A stretch of DNA of 64,000 nt from Chitinophaga varians (GTDB taxonomy: Bacteria; Bacteroidota; Bacteroidia; Chitinophagales; Chitinophagaceae), in NCBI RefSeq assembly GCF_014529945.1, contig NZ_JACVFB010000001.1:1178001-1242000 (forward strand). Reading direction: 5' to 3'. Of the stretch, positions 8,670 to 16,710 are shown in pieces; the first letter of the stretch is position 1; each line of letters begins with the position of its first letter. The notes beneath the pieces are model-generated. The model saw only the letters and a program-made list of their open reading frames with translations, searched no databases and had not been told where the DNA came from. The translations under genes and the position numbers were made by a program.

Positions 8670-11600
8670 ATGATGATCAGATTTACAAAACAGTCTCTCA
8701 AAAGAGGCAGCTGGCTTTTTATTTCCCTATGGCTGCTGGCACTAACGGCGCATGCGCAGACCGGTGGAGGCACCATCACCGGCGTAGTAAAAAATGAAAA
8801 AGGCGAAACATTGCCCGGCGTGACCGTAGGCGTTATCAACGGAGACTCGTCTTTTCGCAAAGGACAGGTAACAGACGCGCAGGGCGTATTTCTTATTACC
8901 GGCATTCCTGCCGGCGGACCTTATGCCATTTCGTTTACCTCTATCGGTTATATCAAACAGCAGTTGCGTAACCACCGGCTGGCCGAAGGAGAAAAAGTAT
9001 CCCTGCTGATTAAACTGAAAGAGTCTGCCACAGAGCTGAACCAGCTGGTAGTGATCGGTTACGGTACACAGAAAAAAAGCGACGTGTCCACGTCTATCAC
9101 CACCGTGAACACCGATTTTATCGGCAAACAATCTATTCTCCGCGCGGAGCAGGCCTTGCAGGGCAGCGCCCCCGGTGTCCTGGTATTAACGCCTTCCGGT
9201 CAGCCTGGTGAAAAACCGATGATCCGTATCCGTGGTACCGGCACCAATAAAAATCCGGACCCGCTTTACATCGTAGACGGCTTTCCGGTGAATGACATCG
9301 AATACCTGAACCCTAATGATATTGAGCGTATGGACGTGCTCAAAGACGCTGCTTCTGCCGCGATCTACGGCGCCCGTGGCGCTAACGGCGTGGTGCTGAT
9401 CACCACCAAAAGCGGTAAAAAAGGCCCCGCACGTGTAGCGTACGATGGTTACTATGGTATCCAGAACGCATGGCGTAAAGTACCGGTGCTGAATGGCCGC
9501 GAATACGCAGAAATGATGAACGAAGGCGCCCGCAATGCCAATCAGGCAGCGCCTTTCGATAATCCGGCGCAATACGGCGAAGGCACGCGCTGGCAGGATG
9601 CCACCTTTACCAAAAATGCTCCCATCACCAATCACAATGTGTCTGTAAGCGGTGGCAACGAAAACGCCACCTATTTTACTTCGTTTTCCTATTTCGGGCA
9701 ACAGGGCATCGTTGGTGGTGACCGCTCCCAATTTGAGCGTTATACCATCCGTCTCAATGGCGACCAGAAAATAAAGGACTTCCTGCGTGTAGGCGTGAGC
9801 TTAAGTTATATGAACACGACCAGCCGCGGTATCAATGCCAATGCTGATTACGGCGGGGTGCTGAACAATGCCATCAATCTGGACCCGTTGACACCGGTAT
9901 ACGAAACGGACACCAACAAACTGAAAAATTCGGTACACTATCCGATCAATGCGGTCCGTAATGGTGACCAGGTATATGGTATTTCTTCCGTCATCACCGA
10001 TGGACCTACCAACCCGCTGGCTGCTATGCAGCTGGCCAACGGTAAAAACAAAAACGATAAGATCCTGGGTAATGCCTATGCAGAAGTGAATCTCATGCAG
10101 GGATTGAAGTTCCGCTCTTCCCTCGGTATAGAAGTCAACAACTACAGCAGCAGCAGTTTTACGCCTGAATACTATCTGAACAGTGGCTCCAAGACAGATG
10201 TAAGCCTCGTGGGCAAAGGGTTTTCCCGTCGTTATACCTGGCAGGTGGAGAACGTGTTGTCGTACAATCGCAGCTTTGGCAAACATCACTTACAGGCGTT
10301 GCTGGGACATACCGCGCTGAAATCCCGCTTCGAGAACCTGAACGGTTCCCGTCCGGACCTGATCACCAGCGATCCGAACATGGCCTATATCGATCTGGCC
10401 ACCAACGAAACCCTGAACAAGGTGAATGGTGGCGCCGATGTGCGTGCGCTGCTTTCTTATTTCGGCCGCGCTGCCTATGACTATGACGGCAAGTATCTGT
10501 TTTCTGCCACGCTGCGTCGTGACGGCTCTTCCCGTTTCGGCCGCAACAATCCTTTTGCCACTTTTCCGTCCGTGTCCGGCGGCTGGGTACTGTCCAAAGA
10601 GCAATTCTATACCTCCAATACCGTCACTTTCCTGAAGCTGCGTGCTTCCTGGGGCCAGAACGGGAACGAAAATATCGGCGACAACTCCTTTCCGTGGGCG
10701 GCCGGCATGGTACTCGGTAACGGCTATACGTTTATCAAGCCCACCGGCGAAGAATATTACCTCAATGGAGTGGCTTCCGGCGCCGTGCCTAATCCGAACC
10801 TCAAATGGGAGACCTCCGAACAGACCAACTTCGGCGTAGACGTAGAGCTGTGGAAAGGTAAGCTGGCCGTGACGGCAGACTACTACATTAAAAACACCAT
10901 CGGCCTGCTGTTTAATCCGCCGATCACCGCTATCGTTGGTAATCCTTCTCCCTACGTCAACGGTGGCTCCGTATCCAACAAAGGCGTAGAGCTGGGCATC
11001 ACTTACAAACAGCAGGTAAATAAAGACCTGAGTTTCAATGTGACCGTCAACGGTGCTTACAATAAAAACAACGTGACCGCCATCAACAACGCCGCCAAAG
11101 CGGTAGCGGGCACCGGATTTATCGGCGCCGGCGCAGTGACCCGCATGGAGGTAGGTTACCCCATCGGTTATCTGTGGGGCTACCGTACCGCCGGTATCTT
11201 CCAGAACCAGAAAGAAGTGGACAGCTATGTAGGTCCTGACGGCAAAAAAATCCAGTCCAGAGCGGTGCCCGGCGACCTGAAGTTCATGGACCTCAACGGC
11301 GATGGTAAGCTGGACAACAACGACAAGACCATCATCGGTGATCCCAATCCGGATGTGACCGCCGGTCTGAATCTCAACGTGACGTATAAACGTTTCGACT
11401 TCAGCATGTTTGCCGTAGGGATGTTCGGACATCAGTTACTGAATGGCCTATACCGCTATGATATCAAGATGGCCAATATGCCGCGCCAGTACCTCGACAG
11501 ATGGACAGAAGAAGGTTCCGCTGCTAAGTATCCCCGTTTCACTTTCGCAGACAACAACGGTAACCACAATAACGTATCTGACGTATATGTAGAAAACGCC

Positions 11601-11837
11601 AGCTTCGTGCGTATCAAAAATATTCAGGTAGGATACACGCTGGCAGATAATCTGATCAAAAAAGCAAAACTGAATAATCTGCGTGTGTACGTGGCCGTAG
11701 ACAATCCGTTTACCTTCACCGGTTATAGTGGATTTGACCCGGAAATCGGCGCCCGTGATGCGCTCAACCTCGGTGTGGACCGCGGCGTATATCCGCAGGC
11801 GAGGGCTTTCCGTGCAGGCTTAAACGTTAACTTATAA
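8670..11837 (+). CDS. SusC/RagA-family TonB-linked outer membrane protein (locus 1, no STN domain)
   Basis: About 1055 aa. A signal peptide ends LLALTAHAQ. A carboxypeptidase-D-like regulatory domain (GTITGVVKNEKGETLPGVTV) is next, then the SusC signature VVIGYGTQKKSDVSTSI, the plug (IRIRGTG, LYIVDGFPVND, GARGANGVVLITTKSG) and a large beta-barrel ending RAGLNVNL. It imports oligosaccharides or peptides through the outer membrane with TonB energy and a SusD lid. There is no STN domain between signal peptide and plug, which is odd next to a sigma/FecR pair. A GTG at 8646 is in frame, but the ATG at 8670 or 8673 fits the signal peptide better. susD starts 14 bp downstream. Confidence 0.93.
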   Translation: MMIRFTKQSLKRGSWLFISLWLLALTAHAQTGGGTITGVVKNEKGETLPGVTVGVINGDSSFRKGQVTDAQGVFLITGIPAGGPYAISFTSIGYIKQQLRNHRLAEGEKVSLLIKLKESATELNQLVVIGYGTQKKSDVSTSITTVNTDFIGKQSILRAEQALQGSAPGVLVLTPSGQPGEKPMIRIRGTGTNKNPDPLYIVDGFPVNDIEYLNPNDIERMDVLKDAASAAIYGARGANGVVLITTKSGKKGPARVAYDGYYGIQNAWRKVPVLNGREYAEMMNEGARNANQAAPFDNPAQYGEGTRWQDATFTKNAPITNHNVSVSGGNENATYFTSFSYFGQQGIVGGDRSQFERYTIRLNGDQKIKDFLRVGVSLSYMNTTSRGINANADYGGVLNNAINLDPLTPVYETDTNKLKNSVHYPINAVRNGDQVYGISSVITDGPTNPLAAMQLANGKNKNDKILGNAYAEVNLMQGLKFRSSLGIEVNNYSSSSFTPEYYLNSGSKTDVSLVGKGFSRRYTWQVENVLSYNRSFGKHHLQALLGHTALKSRFENLNGSRPDLITSDPNMAYIDLATNETLNKVNGGADVRALLSYFGRAAYDYDGKYLFSATLRRDGSSRFGRNNPFATFPSVSGGWVLSKEQFYTSNTVTFLKLRASWGQNGNENIGDNSFPWAAGMVLGNGYTFIKPTGEEYYLNGVASGAVPNPNLKWETSEQTNFGVDVELWKGKLAVTADYYIKNTIGLLFNPPITAIVGNPSPYVNGGSVSNKGVELGITYKQQVNKDLSFNVTVNGAYNKNNVTAINNAAKAVAGTGFIGAGAVTRMEVGYPIGYLWGYRTAGIFQNQKEVDSYVGPDGKKIQSRAVPGDLKFMDLNGDGKLDNNDKTIIGDPNPDVTAGLNLNVTYKRFDFSMFAVGMFGHQLLNGLYRYDIKMANMPRQYLDRWTEEGSAAKYPRFTFADNNGNHNNVSDVYVENASFVRIKNIQVGYTLADNLIKKAKLNNLRVYVAVDNPFTFTGYSGFDPEIGARDALNLGVDRGVYPQARAFRAGLNVNL

Positions 11838-11851
11838 TTCCTCTTAGAAGT

Positions 11852-13417
11852 ATGAAAACAAGATTCCGTTATATAAAATACGCATGTGTGTCGTTGTTGC
11901 TGGCCGGTAGTGGTTGCACCAAATCGTTTCTGGAGCTGGACCCGCCATCACAAATTGTGGAGAGTAATTTTTTCCGTAATGAAAAAGAAGCCAATCAGGC
12001 ACTGGCTGGCGTATACCATGTGCTGCAATGGAACCAGTGGATGGGCTTTCATCCCACGCATTGCTGGAGCGAGGCCGCCTCAGATGATGCGTATTCCGGC
12101 GGCGGCAGCCAGAGCGATGGCGTAGGTATCAAAGGGCTGGACCAGTTCCGTACCGTTACCATCGGAGACCAGACTTACCGCGGGTTGTGGTCTATTTACT
12201 ATGCCGGTATTGCCCGCGCCAATGTGTATCTCGATAAAATCGGCAAGGTGACCGCGTCTGATGAGTTCAAACGGACGACCATCGCAGAGGCTAAGTTTCT
12301 GCGTGCGTACTTCTATTTCGAACTGGTACGCTGGTACGAAAATGTGCCGCTGGTGACTACGCCGCTGGTAGACGCGGCGCAATACAATCAGCCGCAGGCC
12401 AAACCGGAAGCGGTTTTTAATCAGATCGCCAAAGACCTGGAAGAAGCGATGCCTGATCTGCCTAAAACAACACAGCGGCAGATCGGTGGTCATGCTACCC
12501 ATTGGAGCGCCAAAGCGCTGATGGCCCGTGTGTATCTCTTTTACAAAGGCGTGTATCAGCAGGATTTGCTGGCAGGGTCCAAAACCATCCATAAGGCGGT
12601 TGTTCAGGAATACCTGGAAGATATCATCAACACCGGCGGATTTAAACTGGCCGATGACTTCGCCGGTATCTGGCGGAGAGCAGGGGAGTTCGGTACCGAG
12701 TCAGTGTTTGAAGTGTCCCATAGTGGTCTGATCACCGTGAGCAACGTGAATGACCAGCGTCTGGGGCAGGGGAACCTGAGCGTGCATATGTTTGCGCCCA
12801 GAGGAATCAACGATCCGGTGTACACCGCCGGCTGGAGCTACAGCACCATTACACAGTCGCTCTACGATGAGTTTGAGCCTAACGACCCGCGCCGCGACCA
12901 GACCATCCTGTATGGCCGCCATTTCAGCGCTATCGCCAAGAGCTGGCAGTATACCGGTTATTTCAACAAAAAGTACGCTACGCACATAGAATATAAAGCC
13001 GGCGCGAACAGTGATGCCAACTGGGGCAACAATTACCGCTCTATCCGTTATGCCGATGTATTGCTGATGGCCGCGGAGCTGTGGCTGGGCGACAACCAGG
13101 CTAAAGCAGACGCCTATCTGAAAATGGTGCGCGACCGCGTGCAGATGCCGGAAGTGAAGGCCACCGTGGAAAGTATTCGTCACGAGCGCCGCGTGGAGTT
13201 CGCCGGAGAGGGGATTCGTTACTGGGACCTGCTGCGTTACGGTCTCGACTATGCGAAAAAAGCCATTGACGCCTCCGGCAAAAGAGGGGTGGATTATGAC
13301 GGTGATCAAAGCCGTTTTAATATGGACTGGGACATGACGAAGCGGGGCAGATTGCCCATACCGCAACAGGAAGTAGATATTGCCAACGGCGTGTTAAAAC
13401 AGAATCCCGGGTATTAG
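11852..13417 (+). CDS. SusD/RagB-family nutrient-binding outer membrane lipoprotein (locus 1)
   Basis: 521 aa with a lipoprotein signal (LLLAGSGC, lipobox Cys at about 22), then the SusD N-terminal pattern TKSFLELDPPSQIVESNFF and the C-terminal marks VESIRHERRVEFAGEGIRYW and RLPIPQQEV found in RagB/SusD proteins. It is surface-exposed and forms the hinged lid on the SusC barrel. It lies 14 bp after susC and is followed by a strong terminator. No glycoside hydrolase, protease or sulfatase gene follows, so the substrate is unknown. Confidence 0.93.
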   Translation: MKTRFRYIKYACVSLLLAGSGCTKSFLELDPPSQIVESNFFRNEKEANQALAGVYHVLQWNQWMGFHPTHCWSEAASDDAYSGGGSQSDGVGIKGLDQFRTVTIGDQTYRGLWSIYYAGIARANVYLDKIGKVTASDEFKRTTIAEAKFLRAYFYFELVRWYENVPLVTTPLVDAAQYNQPQAKPEAVFNQIAKDLEEAMPDLPKTTQRQIGGHATHWSAKALMARVYLFYKGVYQQDLLAGSKTIHKAVVQEYLEDIINTGGFKLADDFAGIWRRAGEFGTESVFEVSHSGLITVSNVNDQRLGQGNLSVHMFAPRGINDPVYTAGWSYSTITQSLYDEFEPNDPRRDQTILYGRHFSAIAKSWQYTGYFNKKYATHIEYKAGANSDANWGNNYRSIRYADVLLMAAELWLGDNQAKADAYLKMVRDRVQMPEVKATVESIRHERRVEFAGEGIRYWDLLRYGLDYAKKAIDASGKRGVDYDGDQSRFNMDWDMTKRGRLPIPQQEVDIANGVLKQNPGY

Positions 13418-13439
13418 TTGCCGGGTGTTGTATTGGATA

Positions 13440-13471
13440 AAGCTACCAGCGTTTGCTGGTAGCTTTTTTTT
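13440..13471 (+). terminator. Intrinsic terminator closing uptake locus 1
   Basis: AAGCTACCAGC / GCTGGTAGCTT is a perfect 11-bp stem with a GTTT loop and a run of Ts. It begins 22 bp after the susD stop. Confidence 0.92.
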
Positions 13472-13496
13472 ATCTTTATAGTAAATCATATTTCCC

Positions 13497-14129
13497 ATGG
13501 ATGACAAGACTGCATTAGTAGTACAGTTGTTTGGCAAAAATGCCCGCCTCTATGAAGAAAAATTCATGGATACGCAGGGGTATCAAAACGCGCTGGATGT
13601 ATTTTGCCAGAGCATTCCCCGGGAGGAGGCCGCCATTTTGGAGCTGGCCTGTGGTCCGGGTAATATCACGCACTACCTGCTGCACCAGCGGCCGGATTTC
13701 CGTTTGCTGGGCACCGATCTGTCGCCTGACATGCTGGACCTTGCCCGCAAGAACAACCCCGGCGCCATATTCCAGCTGCTGGACTGCGCCGATATGACCA
13801 CGTTGCCGGATCGTTATGATGGCATCATGGTGGGTTTTCTGTTGCCCTATCTCTCTCAGGAGGCAACGATCAAACTGGTCCGCGATGCAGTGAGCATGCT
13901 GCAGCATGGAGGCGTGTTGTATCTCAGTACCATGGAGGACGACTATACGAAATCGGGCTGGCGGAAATCCAGTACCGGCGACGACTACTATCAGTATTTT
14001 CATACGGGGGCCTGGCTGCAGGAAGTGTTGCGTGAACATGGGTTCAGCGTGATCCATGAGCAGCGGATCGCCTCTGCCAACGGGGACGGTACTCCGGTGA
14101 CGGATTTAATTCTGATAGCCAGCCTGTAG
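13497..14129 (+). CDS. Class I SAM-dependent methyltransferase
   Basis: 210 aa with a Rossmann-type SAM-binding core: motif I ILELACGPGN (about 46-55), the acidic ribose-binding position in GTDLSPDMLDLARK, and a later LLDCADMTTLPDRYDGIMVG corresponding to motifs II/III. The target molecule cannot be predicted. It follows the locus 1 terminator and is probably expressed from its own promoter; TATCTTTA at 13471 is close to the -7 consensus and overlaps the terminator tail. The start is the ATG at 13497. Confidence 0.85.
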   Translation: MDDKTALVVQLFGKNARLYEEKFMDTQGYQNALDVFCQSIPREEAAILELACGPGNITHYLLHQRPDFRLLGTDLSPDMLDLARKNNPGAIFQLLDCADMTTLPDRYDGIMVGFLLPYLSQEATIKLVRDAVSMLQHGGVLYLSTMEDDYTKSGWRKSSTGDDYYQYFHTGAWLQEVLREHGFSVIHEQRIASANGDGTPVTDLILIASL

Positions 14130-14204
14130 TGGTTGGATCACCGAAAGAATGTTCAGTGTTGGAGGAGCAGTCGTAGGTTTTCGAAAGGAACATTCACGCT
14201 GGAA

Positions 14205-14585
14205 TCAGGCAGTAGCCATGATCTTTCTGTTTGCCGGACGAAAGTACCAGGATATCACGGTAAGGACCAGCAACAGCAGGGACGGGAAAGTATCTTTCAT
14301 GGCGTCGCCGGCAATGAGGTGAGAACAGAAAGCGCCCGACATCATAAAGAAGAAGCCTGCATAAGCCCATTCTTTTACTAAGGGAAATCTGGGTACCAGT
14401 ACGGCTATTACCCCTAAAATTTTCCAGACACCCAGTATTTTCAGCATGTAGGCGGGGTAACCCAGACGGGTCATAAAATCGGTTTCAGTTTTCATTTCCA
14501 ACAGTTGTACAATGGCAGTGGAGGTCATACCTAAGGAGAGCCAGAGGGTGGCGATCCAATAGATGATTTTGTTTGTTTTAGACAT
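14205..14585 (-). CDS. DoxX-like four-helix membrane protein
   Basis: 126 aa with four hydrophobic segments: IIYWIATLWLSLGMTSTAIV, then LGYPAYMLKILGVWKILGVI, WAYAGFFFMMSGAFCSHLI and LLLLVLTVISWYF. This is the layout of the DoxX/DoxD-like family, whose exact function is unsettled. It is the last gene of an ArsR-SRPBCC-DoxX operon, a set often seen together in Bacteroidota, and starts 6 bp after the SRPBCC stop. Confidence 0.85.
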   Translation of the reverse strand: MSKTNKIIYWIATLWLSLGMTSTAIVQLLEMKTETDFMTRLGYPAYMLKILGVWKILGVIAVLVPRFPLVKEWAYAGFFFMMSGAFCSHLIAGDAMKDTFPSLLLLVLTVISWYFRPANRKIMATA

Positions 14586-14591
14586 GATGTG

Positions 14592-15059
14592 TTATTTTTT
14601 GAATTTGATGGCTATTTTTTCAAGACGGTTGTGTGCCAGGCCCATGCCGCGGGCCATGCCTATCTTCAGGTATTGTGCTCTTTCTTCCAGTGTTTTGTAA
14701 ATGATATGCATGCGGAGTTTGCTGGTGTCTTCGGTGAGTTTTTCAAATTCCAGGAATTCCAGTTGCACGCCAAAACCGCTGTTCTCCATTTCAAATGTGC
14801 GAACGATTTTTTCTTCGGGAACGAAGTCGTGGATCGTGCCACTGAACCCGTGTTTGTTGCCGGCAGGATCGGTCGTTTCAAATTGCCAGCAGCCGTATTT
14901 TTTGTTTTCCAGTTTCAGTACTTTGGTGCCCATCCATTCTTCCACGATTTCAGGCTCGGTGTACGCCCTGAAAAGCAGTTCCAGCGGTAAATCGAATTCG
15001 CGTGTGACAATCAGTTCCAGTTTGCCTTCTTCGGCATGCACTTTTGTTTTCAGTTCCAT
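14592..15059 (-). CDS. SRPBCC (AHSA1-like) domain protein
   Basis: 155 aa in the START/Bet v1-like superfamily, which forms a deep hydrophobic ligand pocket. The pattern ELIVTREFDLPLELLFRAYT followed by EIVEEWMG and a central Trp (YGCWQFETTDPAGN) is typical of the activator of Hsp90 ATPase homologue 1-like (AHSA1) group. The ligand is unknown. It sits between arsR and doxX in one operon, with 6-bp gaps on both sides. Confidence 0.88.
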   Translation of the reverse strand: MELKTKVHAEEGKLELIVTREFDLPLELLFRAYTEPEIVEEWMGTKVLKLENKKYGCWQFETTDPAGNKHGFSGTIHDFVPEEKIVRTFEMENSGFGVQLEFLEFEKLTEDTSKLRMHIIYKTLEERAQYLKIGMARGMGLAHNRLEKIAIKFKK

Positions 15060-15065
15060 CTGCTG

Positions 15066-15389
15066 TTATTTTTTGGTTTGATATTTTTTCATGACGGCTT
15101 CCAGTTTGTTGAACCGGTCATCCCACATCTTACGAAAAGGTTCGATGAAGTCTGCTATCTCTTTCATTTTCTGAGGATTTAAATGGTAATATATTTCCCT
15201 GCCGTTTTGTTCCTGTTTCAGGAGCTCACATTCCGTGAGTATGGCCAGGTGTTTGGAAACAGTTGGCCGGGCGGTGTCAAAGTTGGCCGCGATGGCCCCC
15301 GCCGTCATAGCATGCGTGGCTACCAATACAAGTATAGCCCTCCTGGTGGGATCTGCTATGGCCTGGAAAACATCTCTTCTTAAATTCAT
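15066..15389 (-). CDS. ArsR-family winged-helix repressor
   Basis: 107 aa. The winged helix-turn-helix reads [20 protein letters not shown], then [35 protein letters not shown]. No metal-binding CxCxxC motif is present, so this is the non-metal 'SRPBCC-linked' type of ArsR rather than a metal sensor. It heads the operon with the SRPBCC and DoxX genes. Two 18-bp operator-like repeats sit exactly around its promoter, which strongly suggests autorepression. Confidence 0.9.
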   Translation of the reverse strand: MNLRRDVFQAIADPTRRAILVLVATHAMTAGAIAANFDTARPTVSKHLAILTECELLKQEQNGREIYYHLNPQKMKEIADFIEPFRKMWDDRFNKLEAVMKKYQTKK

Positions 15390-15390
15390 T

Positions 15391-15434
15391 GTGTAGCTAT
15401 TTGACTACAAATATATGTGTAGTTATTTGGCTAC
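15391..15434 (-). promoter_or_regulatory. Tandem ArsR operators flanking a -7 box
   Basis: Read on the minus strand, GTAGCCAAATAACTACAC (15434-15417) and GTAGTCAAATAGCTACAC (15408-15391) are 18-bp direct repeats, 26 bp apart centre to centre. Each is an imperfect palindrome of the form GTAG-N8-CTAC. The 8-bp space plus one base of the lower repeat contains TATATTTG (15415-15408), a perfect TAnnTTTG -7 box for the minus-strand operon. A TTTG lies 20 bp upstream. Repressor bound at both sites would block the promoter. Confidence 0.8.
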
Positions 15435-15469
15435 GCAAATTTTTAGCGGGATTTTTTTCAAAAAAGGAG

Positions 15470-15516
15470 ATGGCCAGTTTTATTATGTTGATTATCAACA
15501 TAATAAAACTGGCCAT
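15470..15516 (-). terminator. Long perfect hairpin after the DUF4870 gene
   Basis: A 23-bp perfect inverted repeat with a single-base centre; arms are 15470-15492 and 15494-15516, starting ATGGCCAGTTTTATTATG. On the minus strand it follows the DUF4870 stop (15549) and is trailed after five bases by a run of Ts, so it fits a terminator for that gene. The stem is much longer than usual. Confidence 0.7.
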
Positions 15517-15548
15517 TTAAAACCAATGGAGAAAAGCCGGGTGTTTCG

Positions 15549-15890
15549 TTAGTCGAGGAACACAAACTTGTCCTCAAACATTTTCCCTACTACCGGGATG
15601 GGTTTCTTTTGCTCGTTGACAGCGTTGATAATGCCGAATATCCAAAGGATCAGCAGTGCAAGTCCGATATAGGTAAGGAAACCAAGCGAAGGGACGATGG
15701 AGACAACAACGGAAAGGGCCACATTGATGAGTACTGACAAAATAAAAAAGCCGAGGCCTTGTTTAAGGTGGTACACGACCAGATCACTTTTGGGGGAGAG
15801 ATCTTTGCTTTTTACATAGGCAACTATCCAACCGATAATTGTCACATAACTAAGGATAGAAATGGTTTTGTTGTTCATTGTTTTGATCAT
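15549..15890 (-). CDS. DUF4870 membrane protein
   Basis: 113 aa with the DUF4870/Tic20-like pattern: a first hydrophobic helix SILSYVTIIGWIVAYV, the conserved polar segment DLVVYHLKQGLGFFILSVLI, then two more hydrophobic stretches and a short polar tail. It has three to four membrane spans and unknown function. The start may be the ATG at 15890 or the one at 15878 (MNNKTIS). The second leaves a normal short leader after the -7 box at 15898-15905. Confidence 0.85.
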   Translation of the reverse strand: MIKTMNNKTISILSYVTIIGWIVAYVKSKDLSPKSDLVVYHLKQGLGFFILSVLINVALSVVVSIVPSLGFLTYIGLALLILWIFGIINAVNEQKKPIPVVGKMFEDKFVFLD

Positions 15891-15897
15891 TTGCTGC

Positions 15898-15905
15898 CAA
15901 AGGTA
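15898..15905 (-). promoter_or_regulatory. -7 box TACCTTTG for the DUF4870 gene
   Basis: On the minus strand TACCTTTG matches TAnnTTTG and lies 8 bp before the first ATG and 20 bp before the second. Confidence 0.55.
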
Positions 15906-15968
15906 GCCATGGCGGCAAATGCGGGAACCGTCGTTTGATGTTTGGCGGCTTTGGCTTTGTATTCGTCA

Positions 15969-16706
15969 TCATCCGTCTTTCATGAGTCTGAAAAAAGCTT
16001 CTTTATTGCCTCTGGATATAGGAATGGCGGTGTTATCCTCCATTTGTACGAGGCCTTCCCGGGAATAGCTGATGATATAATTGACATTGATCAGGTGCGA
16101 CTGATGCACCCGGAAAAATTCGGGTGGCAGCAGGATGTCTTCGTAATTTTTCAGGGGTTTGGAAACGATAATTTTTTTTCCTTCTGTGAGATAGAAAGTG
16201 GTATAGGAGCCGGATGTTTCACAACGGATAATCTGATCGATCTTCACCACGTGCATGGCTTCCTGCGTGGGGAGCACCAATCGTTTGGGTGTCTTTTCCA
16301 GGCTGGTGTTCAGTTCATTCAACTGCTTTTCTGCCAGGAACCGGCCCTGAAGATCGGTTATCCGTTCCAGCGCCGTTTTAAGTTCCTCTGCGTCGATAGG
16401 CTTCAGTAGATAGTCGATGGCGCTGAACTTAAAGGCACGGATGGCGTGTTCTTCATAGGCAGTGGTAAATATCAGGTGGAAAGCCTTATGGGCAACCTGG
16501 TTCAGTACATCGAACCCTGTTCCTTCCTTCAGCATAATATCCATGAATACAAGGTCCGGTTTGAGCCTGTCGATCAGCTTAACTGCTTCCTCTTCTCTTT
16601 CGGCATAACCCACAATTTGTACCTCTTCTGGGGCTGTCATCTCCAGCAGGATGGAGAGGGCTTCCCTCAGGCGGTATTCGTCTTCTACGATGATCGTTCT
16701 GTACAT
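15969..16706 (-). CDS. LytTR-type response regulator
   Basis: 245 aa. The receiver domain (1-120) has the acidic pair in IIVEDE, the phospho-acceptor Asp in LVFMDIML, the Thr/Ala of FTTAYEE and the Lys of LLKPID. The C-terminal LytTR DNA-binding domain (about 145-240) contains IIRCETSGSYTTFYL, FFRVHQSHLINVNYI and the final segment IPISRGNKEAF. It is encoded right after the LytS-type kinase gene (4-bp gap) and should be phosphorylated by that kinase. Targets are unknown. Confidence 0.93.
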   Translation of the reverse strand: MYRTIIVEDEYRLREALSILLEMTAPEEVQIVGYAEREEEAVKLIDRLKPDLVFMDIMLKEGTGFDVLNQVAHKAFHLIFTTAYEEHAIRAFKFSAIDYLLKPIDAEELKTALERITDLQGRFLAEKQLNELNTSLEKTPKRLVLPTQEAMHVVKIDQIIRCETSGSYTTFYLTEGKKIIVSKPLKNYEDILLPPEFFRVHQSHLINVNYIISYSREGLVQMEDNTAIPISRGNKEAFFRLMKDG

Positions 16707-16710
16707 GGTT

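Noticed and set aside
10290..11432. A 380-codon open frame on the minus strand
   Set aside because: It lies opposite the locus 1 SusC barrel, whose reading is certain; the translated sequence is His/Val-rich and resembles no protein family.
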